From Lotus japonicus (taxonomy: Eukaryota; Streptophyta; Magnoliopsida; Fabales; Fabaceae), in the NCBI RefSeq assembly GCF_012489685.1, contig NC_080044.1, forward strand, positions 56,535,507 through 56,599,506: 64,000 bases of DNA. The letters run 5' to 3'. The notes below the pieces were generated by a model. It saw only the letters and a program-made list of their open reading frames with translations, made no database searches and was not told where the DNA came from. The position numbers were made by a program, and so were the translations under genes. Positions 1-10,565 of the stretch are shown in pieces; the first letter of the stretch is position 1; every line of letters begins with the position of its first letter.

Positions 1-507
1 GAGCTACTCGCCGAGCAGCGATGAGGAGGAGGATGATTGGTGAGCTGAGCTGGGAGGGTGGGTTAGGATTAGCGACATTTTTTGTGTAGAGCTCTGATCG
101 TCAGTTTCTTTTTGGGACAGGGTAGGTTCCGATGTGTGGCTTTTTGTGTGGTTCTTTTGAGGAGGATCACAGAGAGTCTGTCGGAGTATAGGGGTCTTCC
201 TTTCAGGCCATTTTTGAGTGCCGACTTTCTCTGGGATAACTGTATTTTGATACTTTTACTCACAGTTCTGGTTTGTATATTTGCCTGCGGGCGTACTACT
301 TTGGAGTCACTGCGGCTTCGCGTGACATGGAGTGCAGCCGAGGCTGTACAGATGTATATATATTTGTATATCGGTTAGTTTAGTTGTTGGGTGTTGTCTC
401 TACTTCTTTATCACTTTGATTTAAAGGAAAGAAAAAAAAATTACCTGTTTTCCGCGTAAAGTTTATTTTTGGTTACTAAAGTGACACCTGGAATTCGGGG
501 TGTTACA
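1..507 (-). mobile_element. Partial LTR (terminal 507 bp) of a Ty3/gypsy-like element
   Basis: Read on the minus strand, this begins at 507 with TGTAACACCCCGAATTCC and continues to a motif containing GTCACTTTAGTAACC. That closely matches the start of the 2.1-kb LTR at 14303, so both belong to related families, probably Tekay-type chromoviruses (inference from LTR style). The other end lies outside the window. Homology with block A copy 2 begins exactly at the next base (508), so this looks like an insertion present only beside copy 1. A small open frame inside (82-378) shows no recognisable domain and is not called. Confidence 0.6.
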
Positions 508-2460
508 AACGTCGTCAATGGGGGAGCGTCAATATTTAAGAGGCAATAACAAAAACTTGAGGAAGCATTTCAACCATAAAAGCATCTCCAATGATAGTAT
601 CTAATGTTAAATACATACTCATATGAATATCTATTACCATTGAAGTACATATTCAATTCAAACATGACAAGGATGAGTATGTGAGAATGGATATTCTACA
701 CTAGACTTGAAAAGTGAGCTTGTATTTATTGCAATCACTTACAATTAATATAATTAGTTAAAATAGAGATAAATAATAAATAATGAAAGGAGGCTTGTCT
801 GGCTTGATATGATCATAAAAAACATTAAACTCAAACTATCATGCATGGACTCATGAACAGAAATAGATAAATTGGCTGAAACAAAATATAAATGAACCAT
901 GACTATTCATGTTACAAATTAACTAACATTTAATACCCCATATTAAACATTTGGGATAGAGTAGATATTTCAAATACACATCTTTTTGTAGCACCGGACT
1001 CTCTAGAAGCATTTGAAGCTTTGCCCATTAACCTTGATAAATGTATCCTAGCTTTTCCTTTTTCATTTCCACCGCACCACGAGGAAAAACGTTAGTGACA
1101 ATAAAAGAGGCCTCCTATCTTGAGGGAAGCTTATTGGGTATAAGTTTGAGATGAAAGTTGAAAAGAAGAACTTTTGACCCACATAAAACTCCTTCTTCAA
1201 TATCACTTCATTATGGTTGTCTTGTCTTCTCCTTGAATTTCTTGTAGTTTTAATAAGCTTTTAGATGAAGCTCCTCAAACTCTTGTAACTCTAGCTTTCT
1301 CTTCATTTTAGACTTCAAAACACAAATTGCAGCACTTCATTGCCCAATAAAATTGATGCCCAAAATTGAGTCCATATGGATACACTCGTCAATCCACAAA
1401 CTCGCCAAAATTGGCGATAATAGGTTAGGGTCGGTCAACCTACCCTACCCAACCTACAATCCGACGAGCCAACAACAACAAAATATTGAATTACCTACGA
1501 TGATGAGGATCACTCTCCCTGCCCTGTGGGGTCCCCGCCTTGTATATATAAGTAAAAAAATACAATAAAGTACTTCAAAATATTGAATTACCTACGATGA
1601 AAACTTCACATTTTGGATGAGTTAAATGCTTGAGAAAGTATTGAGTTTTATACTTCCCATTTTAAATGAGTTGAATTTAGTACTTTACGTTTTAAATTGT
1701 TTATTTAGTAAGCTTCACATATTGTGTGATGAATTTCATTTAGTATTATTTTAACTTTGTTATACATTTGTATGAAATTTGATGCAGTTGCATTATCATT
1801 TGTATTTTTTAAATTTATTAAATTAACTTATGTATTTTATATATTTAATTTAAAATTTTAATGACATACTGAGGATCCCCGTGAGAACCTGTAGGAAGAT
1901 AGGGAACGGGGATGGGGTAAAAATTCACCCCGCCGTGGGAAATGGGGATGGGGACGGGGAAAGAGGAAATATGTGGGGATGGGCCCGCCCCCGCCCCGCG
2001 CGGGTGCCATCCCTAGCCTGAAGCGACGAGGGCAAAAACTTGGGAATTGGGTTTGGCGCCCCACCCCTTAGGCTCCCCACCCCACTTAAAGTGGGGAAAT
2101 TACCGTAAAGTCCCTTCTGACTAGAATACGGTAAATGATATACCGTTTTCAATACGGCCAATCATTAACCGTATTTTATTTAAACGTATAACAGGGTGAC
2201 CGCGAGTGGGTTTCATGGGTTTCACTGTAAATACGGTTAATGATTTACCGTTTTCAATATGGTAAATAATTTACCGTTTTCAATATGGTAAATGATTTAC
2301 CCTATTTAAAATGAAATTTTATTTTTCTTATTTAGTGAAAATATTTAAAATGCATATTTAATTAGTGAAAATAGATAATTTATTTAGTGAATTCTTTAAT
2401 ATTGATATAACATAGATAGTAGAAATTACTTAGATAATCCATAATATATACATTCAAGGG
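508..2460. other. Non-coding spacer, block A copy 1
   Basis: No gene is visible. The first 1.3 kb is AT-rich unique-looking DNA. Around 1870-2010 there is a G-rich stretch built from repeated GGGGATGGGGACGGGG-like words. Around 2125-2310 there are several imperfect copies of a self-complementary word (TAAATGATTTACCG), which look like decayed repeat DNA. The short open frames here (for example 1353-1568) have no recognisable domain. Confidence 0.6.
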
Positions 2461-2705
2461 TTTTTCTAGGTCCAATCATCGCCTACGTGGCATCTCATGA
2501 TTGGCTAATTCCATTAAAAATCATACATGGCAATCATTCCTCCTTTCCTCTTAATGTACACCCTTCTCCTTAACCTACACCCCTCTCTATTTAAAAGCTT
2601 ATATAAGACTCGTATTCTTCATTCATCTCTCCATTATTTGGCTTTCTCCTAAACCTACGTTGCTCCTTCACCATCTCGTGCGTTTTTTGTTTTTAGCCTT
2701 CCTAC
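2461..2705 (+). promoter_or_regulatory. Putative promoter of the B3-like relict gene
   Basis: Upstream of the ATG at 2706 there is CCAAT at about 2473, an ACGTGG core at about 2487, and a TATA-like ATATAAG at 2601-2607, followed by a pyrimidine-rich leader. The spacing of about 100 bp from TATA to ATG is typical for a plant gene. This is assigned by inspection only. The same sequence stands upstream of the copy 2 gene at about 48124-48368. Confidence 0.35.
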
Positions 2706-3195
2706 ATGGCTTCAAGATCTCTGTTCGTTGTTCTTCATGACTTTACAAAGGTATCTACTTTTTCTCAAATCAAATCAATTTTTGATGTCTTTGATGTGTG
2801 TTATTGTAATCTAATCTCAATCCTTCAATATTCATGTTTTACTAACCCTAATATTGTTTTTAGCCTCGATACTTAAAGGATATATTATTATTATTGATCC
2901 CGTGAGTGTTCATAGCACAATTGAATTTCACCATCAGAATGGTGAATGCCGCTTGACTAACGGTTGGATAGGTCTACGATGGCTATACAACTTTGATACC
3001 CTAAACTGCTGGTTTCTTTTCAAAAAAATTGAAAATGTTAACGTTTTTTATGTTTCAATTTGGAAAGAAGATTTTACTCAAATCAAGTATCGAGGCCTCT
3101 CTATGGTTACACATGAACACGGCCTTGACTTCTTGCGGGTTTTGGTCCCGGTCACTGATACTAGGGATCGTCCAAATTTTTGGAAAAATAGATAT

Positions 3196-3200
3196 GATAT
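3196..3200. repeat. Target-site duplication GATAT (left)
   Basis: GATAT at 3196-3200 is repeated at 8178-8182 on the other side of the inserted element. Copy 2 of block A has a single GATAT at this position (around 48858-48862), so the empty site is exact. Confidence 0.97.
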
Positions 3201-3479
3201 TGGACTGGGCGAGCCCCTAGGGGGGCAACGCCCAGCATGTATCCCGCCCTGAGGCGGGGCCCTGGCCTTCAGATGGGCCTTGACCTCGGAGGCCCAATTG
3301 GCCCAATAGGTAGTACCCAAGCTCTATAAATAGGAGGTAGTTATCAAGTGTAAGGGACTTTTGGCTCATTTGATAAAATAACACATGAAATTCAGCATTC
3401 TCTCTCTTACTCTCTCTCCCTAGCACAATCTCTCTACCCTTTGGTACTATACCTTCCCTCAATGTTCATTCCCAGAACA
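3201..3479 (+). repeat. 5' LTR of the gag-only Tat element
   Basis: The LTR starts TGGACTGGGCGAGCCCC and ends CCCAGAACA. It contains a TATA-like TCTATAAATAGG at about 3322, which probably sets the transcription start. It is identical to the 3' copy at 7899-8177. Confidence 0.97.
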
Positions 3480-3481
3480 TT

Positions 3482-3499
3482 TGGCGCCGTCTGTGGGGA
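3482..3499 (+). other. Primer-binding site of the gag-only Tat element
   Basis: TGGCGCCGTCTGTGGGGA lies two bases after the 5' LTR, where a tRNA 3' end would prime minus-strand DNA synthesis. The TGG start pairs with a tRNA CCA tail. I do not assign the tRNA species. The same site is present in the element on the minus strand at 43078-43095. Confidence 0.8.
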
Positions 3500-3644
3500 A
3501 TCGAAAACTTTCTACTCCCATTCACGTGGATTGATTGTGCATGAAGTTACCTCTGATTGTGATTAGGCAATTCTCTGGTTTTCTGATTTTGATTCTGTGA
3601 CTAGTGTTGGTTCTCCGATCGAGTTTGCATCGTTTCTGGTTTGG

Positions 3645-5804
3645 ATGGAGACTCGACGCAGGAGGCAGCATCATTCACCAATGCGACAGCGGATTTCGCC
3701 GCCTCGGCGGCCTCATCGTGTGGACCTGGATTCTCCGGTACGAACGACAGGAGTACAGTCGCCTTCTCCTCTTCCATCACCACCACCTCCTCCATCGCCT
3801 TCACAGGTGGGATCTCTGGAGCGTTCACCAGAGAATTCACCTGCTCCGGAGCAACAGCCGGCGGTGACACAGGAGCAATGGCGCCATTTGATGCGCAGTA
3901 TTGGCAACATCCAGCAGCGGAATGAGCATCTACAGGCTCAGTTAGATTTCTACCGCCGCGAGCAGCGAGATGATGGAAGCAGAGAAGCGGACTCCGTGGC
4001 TGAGTTCCGTCCGTTCTCGGAAGATGTTGAGAATGTGGTGATTCCTGATAACATGAAAACGTTAGTTCTGGATTCTTACAGCGGAGATTCCGATCCGAAA
4101 GATCATCTTCTGTATTTTAATACGAAGATGGTGATAATTGCGGCGTCAGATGCGGTGAAGTGCAGGATGTTTCCATCGACGTTCAAATCGACGGCGATGG
4201 CGTGGTTCACAACTTTGCCGCGTGGATCGATTTCAAATTTCAGAGACTTCTCATCCAAGTTTCTAGTGCAATTCTCGGCAAATAAGAATCAGCCGGTGAC
4301 AATCAATGACCTATACAATATTCGCCAGCAGGAAGGGGAGTCACTGAAAGAGTACATGGCGAGGTATAGCGCGGCGTCGGTAAAGGTAGAGGACGAGGAG
4401 CCTCGAGCTTGTGCTTTAGCATTTAAAAACGGTTTGCTGCCGGGAGGGTTGAACAGCAAATTGACACGTAAGCCGGCGCGCTCGATGGGAGAGATGCGTG
4501 CTCGTGCCAGCACTTATATTCTCGACGAGGAGGACGACGCTTTCAAAAGAAAGCGCGCGAAGTTGGAAAAGGGCGACACGTCGCCCAAGCGCGTGAAAAA
4601 AGATAGGAGCGGCGAAGATAAGGGGGAAGGCGAACAGCAGAGGCCGGGTAAGGGGAAGTCGGTATTCAAACCGACCAAGGAACAGTTGTATCCACGGCGC
4701 GATGATTATGAACAACGTCGGCCTTGGCAATCTAAGTCTCATCGCCAGCGGGAGGAAACTGATATGGTGATGAACACAGATGTATCGGATACGCTCCGAG
4801 GGGCAAGCGACGCAAATCTAGTGGATGAGCCGGAGGCCCCAAAGTATCAGCCACGGGACGCCAATCCCAAGAAGTGGTGCGAGTTCCACCAGTCCGCCGG
4901 GCATGATACGGATGACTGTTGGACTTTGCAGCGGGAGATTGACAAGTTGATTCGGGCGGGATATCAAGGAAATCGTCAAGGCCAGTGGCGCAATGGAGGC
5001 GATCAAAACAAAGCGCACAAGCGGGAAGAGGAGCGAGCGGACACTAAGGGCAAGAAAAAGCAAGAATCAGCGGCTATCGCCACAAAAGGGGCTGATGACA
5101 CGTTCGCTCGACACTCAGGACCGCCCGTCGGGACCATCAACACCATCGCCGGGGGATTTGGCGGCGGTGGCGACACTCACGCGGCGCGTAAACGCCATGT
5201 TCGTGCCGTAAATTCCGTTCATGAGGTCGCTTTTGGATTCGTACACCCTGACATAACAATCTCGATGGCGGACTTTGAGGGGATAAAGCCTCATAAGGAC
5301 GACCCGATTGTGGTGCAGTTAAGGATGAACAGTTTCAACATTAGAAGGGTACTCCTGGATCAGGGTAGTTCGGCTGATATTATCTATGGTGATGCATTTG
5401 ACAAGTTGGGACTAACTGACAATGATCTAACTCCATACGCGGGAACCTTGGTAGGTTTCGCGGGGGAGCGAGTAATGGTGCGGGGATACATTGATCTAGA
5501 CACAATATTTGGGGAAGACGAGTGTGCTAGGGTTTTGAAGGTAAGGTATCTGGTTCTCCAGGTGGTAGCGTCCTACAATGTCATCATTGGGCGAAATACG
5601 TTGAATCGCCTTTGTGCTGTAATTTCGACAGCCCACTTGGCGGTCAAGTATCCGCTAAGCAGTGGAAAGGTGGAAAAGCTGAAAGTGGACCAGAAGATGG
5701 CGAGGGAGTGTTACAATAATTGCCTTAACTTGTACGGCAAGAAGAGTGCGTTGGTTGGTCATAGATGTTATGAAATCGAAGCTTCGGATGAAAATCTCGA
5801 TTAG
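3645..5804 (+). CDS. gag-pro: Gag polyprotein with aspartic protease segment (Tat-lineage gypsy)
   Basis: The first ATG in the frame is at 3645 and gives about 719 residues. The N terminus is basic and proline-rich. A Retrotrans_gag-type capsid region follows at about residues 140-270 (NFRDFSSKFLVQFSANK...). A highly charged linker is next, then a CxxHxxxGHxxxxC zinc-knuckle variant (CEFHQSAGHDTDDC) near residue 410. Last is a retroviral-type aspartic protease with the DQGSSADI active-site loop near residue 572. Gag would form the virus-like particle and protease would mature it. The frame stops right after ENLD, where the sister element continues into reverse transcriptase, so the end was made by an internal deletion. 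The coding frame is otherwise open, consistent with recent activity in trans. Confidence 0.9.
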   Translation: METRRRRQHHSPMRQRISPPRRPHRVDLDSPVRTTGVQSPSPLPSPPPPPSPSQVGSLERSPENSPAPEQQPAVTQEQWRHLMRSIGNIQQRNEHLQAQLDFYRREQRDDGSREADSVAEFRPFSEDVENVVIPDNMKTLVLDSYSGDSDPKDHLLYFNTKMVIIAASDAVKCRMFPSTFKSTAMAWFTTLPRGSISNFRDFSSKFLVQFSANKNQPVTINDLYNIRQQEGESLKEYMARYSAASVKVEDEEPRACALAFKNGLLPGGLNSKLTRKPARSMGEMRARASTYILDEEDDAFKRKRAKLEKGDTSPKRVKKDRSGEDKGEGEQQRPGKGKSVFKPTKEQLYPRRDDYEQRRPWQSKSHRQREETDMVMNTDVSDTLRGASDANLVDEPEAPKYQPRDANPKKWCEFHQSAGHDTDDCWTLQREIDKLIRAGYQGNRQGQWRNGGDQNKAHKREEERADTKGKKKQESAAIATKGADDTFARHSGPPVGTINTIAGGFGGGGDTHAARKRHVRAVNSVHEVAFGFVHPDITISMADFEGIKPHKDDPIVVQLRMNSFNIRRVLLDQGSSADIIYGDAFDKLGLTDNDLTPYAGTLVGFAGERVMVRGYIDLDTIFGEDECARVLKVRYLVLQVVASYNVIIGRNTLNRLCAVISTAHLAVKYPLSSGKVEKLKVDQKMARECYNNCLNLYGKKSALVGHRCYEIEASDENLD

Positions 5805-6453
5805 GAGGTGAGCAAATTCTGGCGAGCACGTTTGCTTTGGCGAGCTAGTGTTGTTGGCGATGGAGTTCGACGGCGAGAGAATGTCGTTGGCGTTGGAATC
5901 TAGCAAGCACGTTTTACCCCGGCGGCGGAATTCTGGTGGGCACGTTTTATTTTGGCCATGGAAGTTTGGCGGGTAAAGCGTTGCTATGGTTAAGATCGCT
6001 GGCCAACAAATTTTTCCAATTCCTTCAAACTTTTCCTCCGTCTTTCATTTGATTCCCTTCTCAGTTGTTGTATTTCCTGATTTTCTTATTTTGAAGTTGG
6101 TATTAAAAGTTATATTGTCTTCACTGGTTTTGATTCAGATAGAGAGGAGCAAATCGGATCAAAGAGAAAGAGCGGGTGAATTGGGGCACACCATTAAAGT
6201 TTTGTGAAACTTGGAAGACTTCCATAAGCGGTTTGTTATTGGGTGGGACAAGCTCCTGATGGCGCGATTTAGTTACAAAGTGAAACAAGTTTCACGATGA
6301 ACTAAATTAGCCCCGGAAAAGCCCACGTAACAACCGGATTCATTGGCGATGTGTGGGGTACAAATTGCCCATTCTACTGAGCACCGCTTTGGTAATCCAA
6401 CTGGCCATTGGAACCCAAAGCACTTTGCGTCCCGAAATGGGACGATCACACCA

Positions 6454-6786
6454 AGGGTGGCGACCTACCGCTAGGGTGGTGACCTCATGCCAAAGGGTGG
6501 CGACCAAACGCTATGGGTGGCGACCTGTAAGACTCAGTTTAGACACAAAAGTCGCCAAAAGGGTGGCGACCTCACGCTAAGGGTGGCGACCTACCGCAAG
6601 AGGGTCGCGACCTACCGCAAGAGGGTTGCGACCTACCGCTAAAGGGTCGCGACCTACCGCCAAAAATGAGGGTAGCGACCTACCGCAAAAGGGTGGCGAC
6701 CTACCGCAAGAGGGTCGCGACCTACCGCAAGAGGGTTGCGACCTACCGCCAAAAATGAGGGTAGCGACCTACCGCAAAATAGTGGC
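6454..6786 (+). repeat. 21-bp minisatellite in the 3' untranslated part of the Tat element
   Basis: There are about 14 units of AGGGTGGCGACCTACCGCAAG with variants (GGTCGC, GGTTGC, GGTAGC). A block of several variant units is itself repeated, giving a higher-order pattern. The array lies between the truncated coding region and the 3' LTR. Confidence 0.9.
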
Positions 6787-7898
6787 GAGCAAGTCAAACT
6801 AATTTCTTATAAGGCTAAAGCAAGATGGTGAGGACGATGCGGCGGCGACTTCAGCTTGAAGACACATTGTGCTCTCATGCTTCGAGCTCGGTGTCTTGTG
6901 GACTGGTTGAGTCCCTTCGCCATATTAGGGGGCTCGCCCAGGAAGCAACTTGATCCATGAAGATGCTACGAGGGGCGGATGCGGGGGAGATTGGCGGGAG
7001 ACCATGTCATCAGGCGAGCCAGCTTCTATTCAGCGAGTCACGTCATATAAAGCGGGCCACCACGACTCCTTAATCTTGTAGGCGTTTGTACACCATCTTT
7101 CTAGGTCCCGCGTCAATCGGAGATTCATGTATTTGCGTATTTCCTTGCGCTATTGGCGGTTTGTGTTTCATTTGCGCCATGTCGGCGACCTACACGCTTT
7201 ATACATCCTTTGTTGATCCCGCCAAGTGGCGTGACTAGGTGATCTTCTAGGCGGGGAAGCTATTGCAACTAGAAACTTGGGAATAGTTCCTGCGCGTTGG
7301 TCGAAACCGCCAGCCGAGGAACGCCGTACCAAGTGGAAAGTGGCAACGGGCGACTTGCTAGGGGAATCACAAGGGGACAGAGATTGACGGTCACAGTTTG
7401 GAGACACACTTCGCTCTCCTGCTTCGAGCTTGTGGACTTGCGGACCAAGGGCGCTCGCCCTTCATTTTTTGGCCGTCAAACCCAATTGTTATTGTTTGTG
7501 GGAAAGCGCGAAAAGCCTCGCCATTATAAAGATCAAACACCATCGCCTGGCAGGTGACACCAACAACAAAGTTCAGTCGCTCGCCGGGGTTACCGCCAGT
7601 CGGTGATTGAATGATCAGCACATGACCCATGCCTGCCACCTTTTCCGCCGGCGAACGATCATACACCTGCTCCAACTTATCGCCAATACGAAGTAATCGT
7701 TCTCGCCGCTTGTGGACTAGTGGACTTGCCAGCTCGGGTTGCTCGTCAAGTCAGTGGACTGGGTAACTGAAAATGCAAGTTTCCTTTTGCTCAAGCCATG
7801 TTGGCAGTGCAGATTCTGGTGTACTGTAAGACATATGTAAAAGCATTTAAAAGACACCCTTAGCTCTCGTACCTCGAGCTCGGTGTCTTGTGGACTAG

Positions 7899-8177
7899 TG
7901 GACTGGGCGAGCCCCTAGGGGGGCAACGCCCAGCATGTATCCCGCCCTGAGGCGGGGCCCTGGCCTTCAGATGGGCCTTGACCTCGGAGGCCCAATTGGC
8001 CCAATAGGTAGTACCCAAGCTCTATAAATAGGAGGTAGTTATCAAGTGTAAGGGACTTTTGGCTCATTTGATAAAATAACACATGAAATTCAGCATTCTC
8101 TCTCTTACTCTCTCTCCCTAGCACAATCTCTCTACCCTTTGGTACTATACCTTCCCTCAATGTTCATTCCCAGAACA
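7899..8177 (+). repeat. 3' LTR of the gag-only Tat element
   Basis: This 279-bp repeat is identical to the 5' LTR. It is followed directly by the GATAT target duplication (8178-8182). The bases just before it (GTCTTGTGGACTAG) are not purine-rich, so no standard polypurine tract is seen at the border. Confidence 0.97.
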
Positions 8178-8613
8178 GATATGGATCTCAAGTGGTTGTT
8201 TTTTACGAACGGAAACATCCACAGTTGGTACTGACCCTCACAGCATGTCAATGTGCACAATACGAATTGGTTAGTTTAATTTTCGTATTCCTTTTTTTTT
8301 TAACTTCAATGTGTTTTATTATGGTTTTTACAATTTCATAATTGTTTTCCCATTTTTTTTTCAGCTATTACCTTCTCAGATCGTTCCATTCTTTTTAAGT
8401 TTTGGAACATCTCCGGTACAACTTCATACTGGTGTGATAGATGACATCCCCTGCAACGTGCTTTCGTCAAAACCTACTGATGCGCGTATAGGATCTGGTT
8501 GGAGAAAATTCTGCAAACTAATGGAAATTAGAGGCGGTGACATAGTTTGTTTTAGGTTTGAAAGAATAGCAAAAAGAATTATTAAAGTTAAGGTGGTGTA
8601 TGAAAATATTTAG

Positions 8614-9295
8614 TCAGTTGTTATTCATTTCAAAATTTAATCAGTTGTTGTTTTGTCTTGGGTATCTTTTCGTTGTTTTGTTTTTCTCAATCTACATGAG
8701 AGGATTGTTCTCATGATTTACTTTATTTATCAAATAAAACTCAAGATTAATTGTTATTTTTTTCATTTTAGAATTGTTCTCATGATTTACTTTGTTTTTC
8801 CTTTGTTTTACACGTACAATTTTTTCCTTGCCTTCATCACTTTGTCTTGTGGGTTGAATCAAGCTTGATATATTTGACAATTGTGCATTCACCGACCATT
8901 TATAATAATAAGATATTCATATATGCCCAACAGTGCTTCTTTTCTTTGTCATTCTTTTACGGTCAGGATCCAAACAAGGTTATATATAAAAAAGAACTTT
9001 AGTCCAATACCAAAAACACTTTTTTACCTTAACTTTTTAAAAATAAAAACTGTTTTAACAGCCAATTTATGTTAGTCTAATATCAAAATCATTCATGTCA
9101 AATTGTTGCTTTATACAATTTTTTTTTTAAAATCCCTTTTGAAATAAGTTCCATTTTTAAGATTAAAAAAAAACGTTTAAATAATTAATTACGTGAATCC
9201 CCTTTTCCTTGGTTTTAAAATAATTTCAAATTTTAAAATGATAAAAAAAGTTAAAAAAAATTAATTAATTTTTAAATTCGGTAGCCAAGTTTTAT
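8614..9295. other. AT-rich spacer, block A copy 1
   Basis: This is non-coding AT-rich DNA between the B3-like relict and the tandem array. Short open frames are present (for example 8653-8868), but none has a recognisable domain. Copy 2 has the same sequence at 49295-49976. Confidence 0.5.
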
Positions 9296-10565
9296 ATACG
9301 GGAAAATATTTTTGAAATTAATTATTTATTTCCTTTAATTTCCTTATAAAAACCACTTAATTATATTAATTTCCTTATTTAAAATCATAAAAGACATTAA
9401 AAGCTTTATGGAATAAATGCTATTTTTATTTTTTTTAATAAGGAAATTTAAAATAATTAAATAAATTTCAATGCATTGACAATTTATTTAAGGAACATAT
9501 TTTCGAAATTAATTATTTATTTCCTTCAATTTCCTAATATAAACCACTTAATAATTATATTAATTTCCTTATTTAAAATCATAAAAGACATTAAATGCTT
9601 TTATGAAATAAATTTTATTTTCGTTTTTTTTAAATAAGGAAATTTAAAATAACTAAATAAATTTTAATGCATTGACTATTTATTTATGGAAAATATTTTC
9701 GAAATTAATTATTTATTTCCTTCAATTTCCTTATATAAACCACCTAATTATATTAGTTTCCTTATTTAAAATCATAAAAGACACTAAATGCTTTATGAAA
9801 TAAATGTTATTTTCGTTTTTCTTAATAAGGAAATTTAAAATAATTAAATAAATTTTAATGCATTGACTATTTATTTATGGAAAATATTTTCGAAATTAAT
9901 TATTTATTTCCTTCAATTTCCTTATATAAACCACTTAATTATATTAATTTCCTTATTTAAATTTAAAATAATAAAATAAATTAAATGTTTTATGAAATAA
10001 ATGCTATTTTCGTTTTTTTAATAAGGAAATTTAAAATAAATAAATAAATTTTAATGCATAGAATATTTATTTAAGGAAAATATTTACAAAATTAATTATT
10101 TATTTCCTTTAATTTTTTTATATAAACCACTTAATTATATTAATTTCCTTATTTAAAATCATAAAAGGCAATAAATGCTTTATGGAATAAATGTTATTTT
10201 CGTTTTTTTTTTCAAATAAGGAAATTAAAAATAATTAAATAAAATTTAATGCATTGACTATTTATTTAAGGAAAATATTTTCAAAATTAATTGTTTATTT
10301 TCTTCAATTTTCTTATATAAACAACTTAATTATATTAATTTCCTTATTTAAAATCATAAAAGACATTAAATGATTTATGAAATAAATGCTATTTTTGTTT
10401 TTTTTAAATAAGGAAATTTAAAATAATTTAATAAATTTTAACGCATCAACTATTTATTTAGGGAAAATATTTTTGAAATTAATTATTAATATCCTTCAAT
10501 TTCCTTATATAAACCACTTAATTATATTAATTTCCTTATTTAAAATCATAAAAGACATTAAGGAA
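9296..10565. repeat. AT-rich tandem array, about 190-bp unit, about 6.5 copies
   Basis: A unit containing GGAAAATATTTTCGAAATTA, TTTCCTTATATAAACCACTT, AAATCATAAAAGACATTAAATG and TTAATAAGGAAATTTAAAAT recurs at intervals of about 181-207 bp, with unit starts near 9301, 9491, 9688, 9869, 10076, 10269 and 10461. Units differ by substitutions and short indels. Copy 2 carries the same array. Confidence 0.85.

Larger units (their letters stand above)
3201..8177 (+). mobile_element. Non-autonomous Ty3/gypsy (Tat-lineage) retrotransposon, gag-only form
   Basis: This complete 4,977-bp LTR element has 279-bp LTRs at both ends, TG...CA termini and a 5-bp target duplication (GATAT). The LTRs are identical base for base as read here. 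A primer-binding site follows the 5' LTR. The interior codes gag plus a protease segment, then non-coding DNA with a 21-bp minisatellite, and lacks reverse transcriptase, RNase H and integrase. Its coding part is nearly identical to the overlapping part of the element at 34668-43377, so both are members of one family. It would need enzymes in trans to move. It is absent from copy 2 of block A, so it inserted after the two copies separated. Confidence 0.95.
2706..8613 (+). pseudogene. B3-domain-like gene, degenerate, split by a gypsy element
   Basis: Exon 1 is 2706-2750, reading MASRSLFVVLHDFTK, and ends at a GT donor. Exon 2 starts at 2864 after TTTTTAG. It encodes a stretch with LTNGWIGLRWLYNFDTLNCWFLFKKIEN, which resembles the second half of a plant B3 DNA-binding domain. 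Exon 3 (8365-8613) encodes a second B3-like half with SGWRKFCKLMEIRGGDIVCFRF, then VKVVY and a stop. Reading from exon 1 straight into exon 2 meets a stop after about 14 codons, so a frameshift or misplaced splice is present. The 4,977-bp Tat element at 3201-8177 splits exon 2. The B3 assignment rests on motif resemblance; if correct the ancestor was a nuclear transcription factor. Confidence 0.45.

Noticed and set aside
82..378. 98-residue open frame near the left edge
   Set aside because: It lies in LTR sequence, has no recognisable domain, and an overlapping opposite frame exists.
1353..1568. 71-residue open frame repeated exactly in copy 2
   Set aside because: Perfect conservation between copies reflects their recent common origin, not selection; there is no domain and no splice context.
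1858..2161. Proline/arginine-rich minus-strand frames over the G-rich stretch
   Set aside because: Low-complexity translation of GGGGATGGGG repeats.
2125..2310. Self-complementary TAAATGATTTACCG words as a Helitron or CRISPR-like signature
   Set aside because: Irregular spacing, no unique spacers, and no CTRR terminus nearby; a CRISPR array is not expected in plant nuclear DNA.
3601..3925. Extra frames overlapping the gag start on both strands
   Set aside because: Shadows of the gag frame, which has the capsid, zinc-knuckle and protease motifs.
6353..6580. 75-residue frame across the minisatellite
   Set aside because: The frame is produced by the repeat unit and lies in the non-coding 3' part of the gypsy element.
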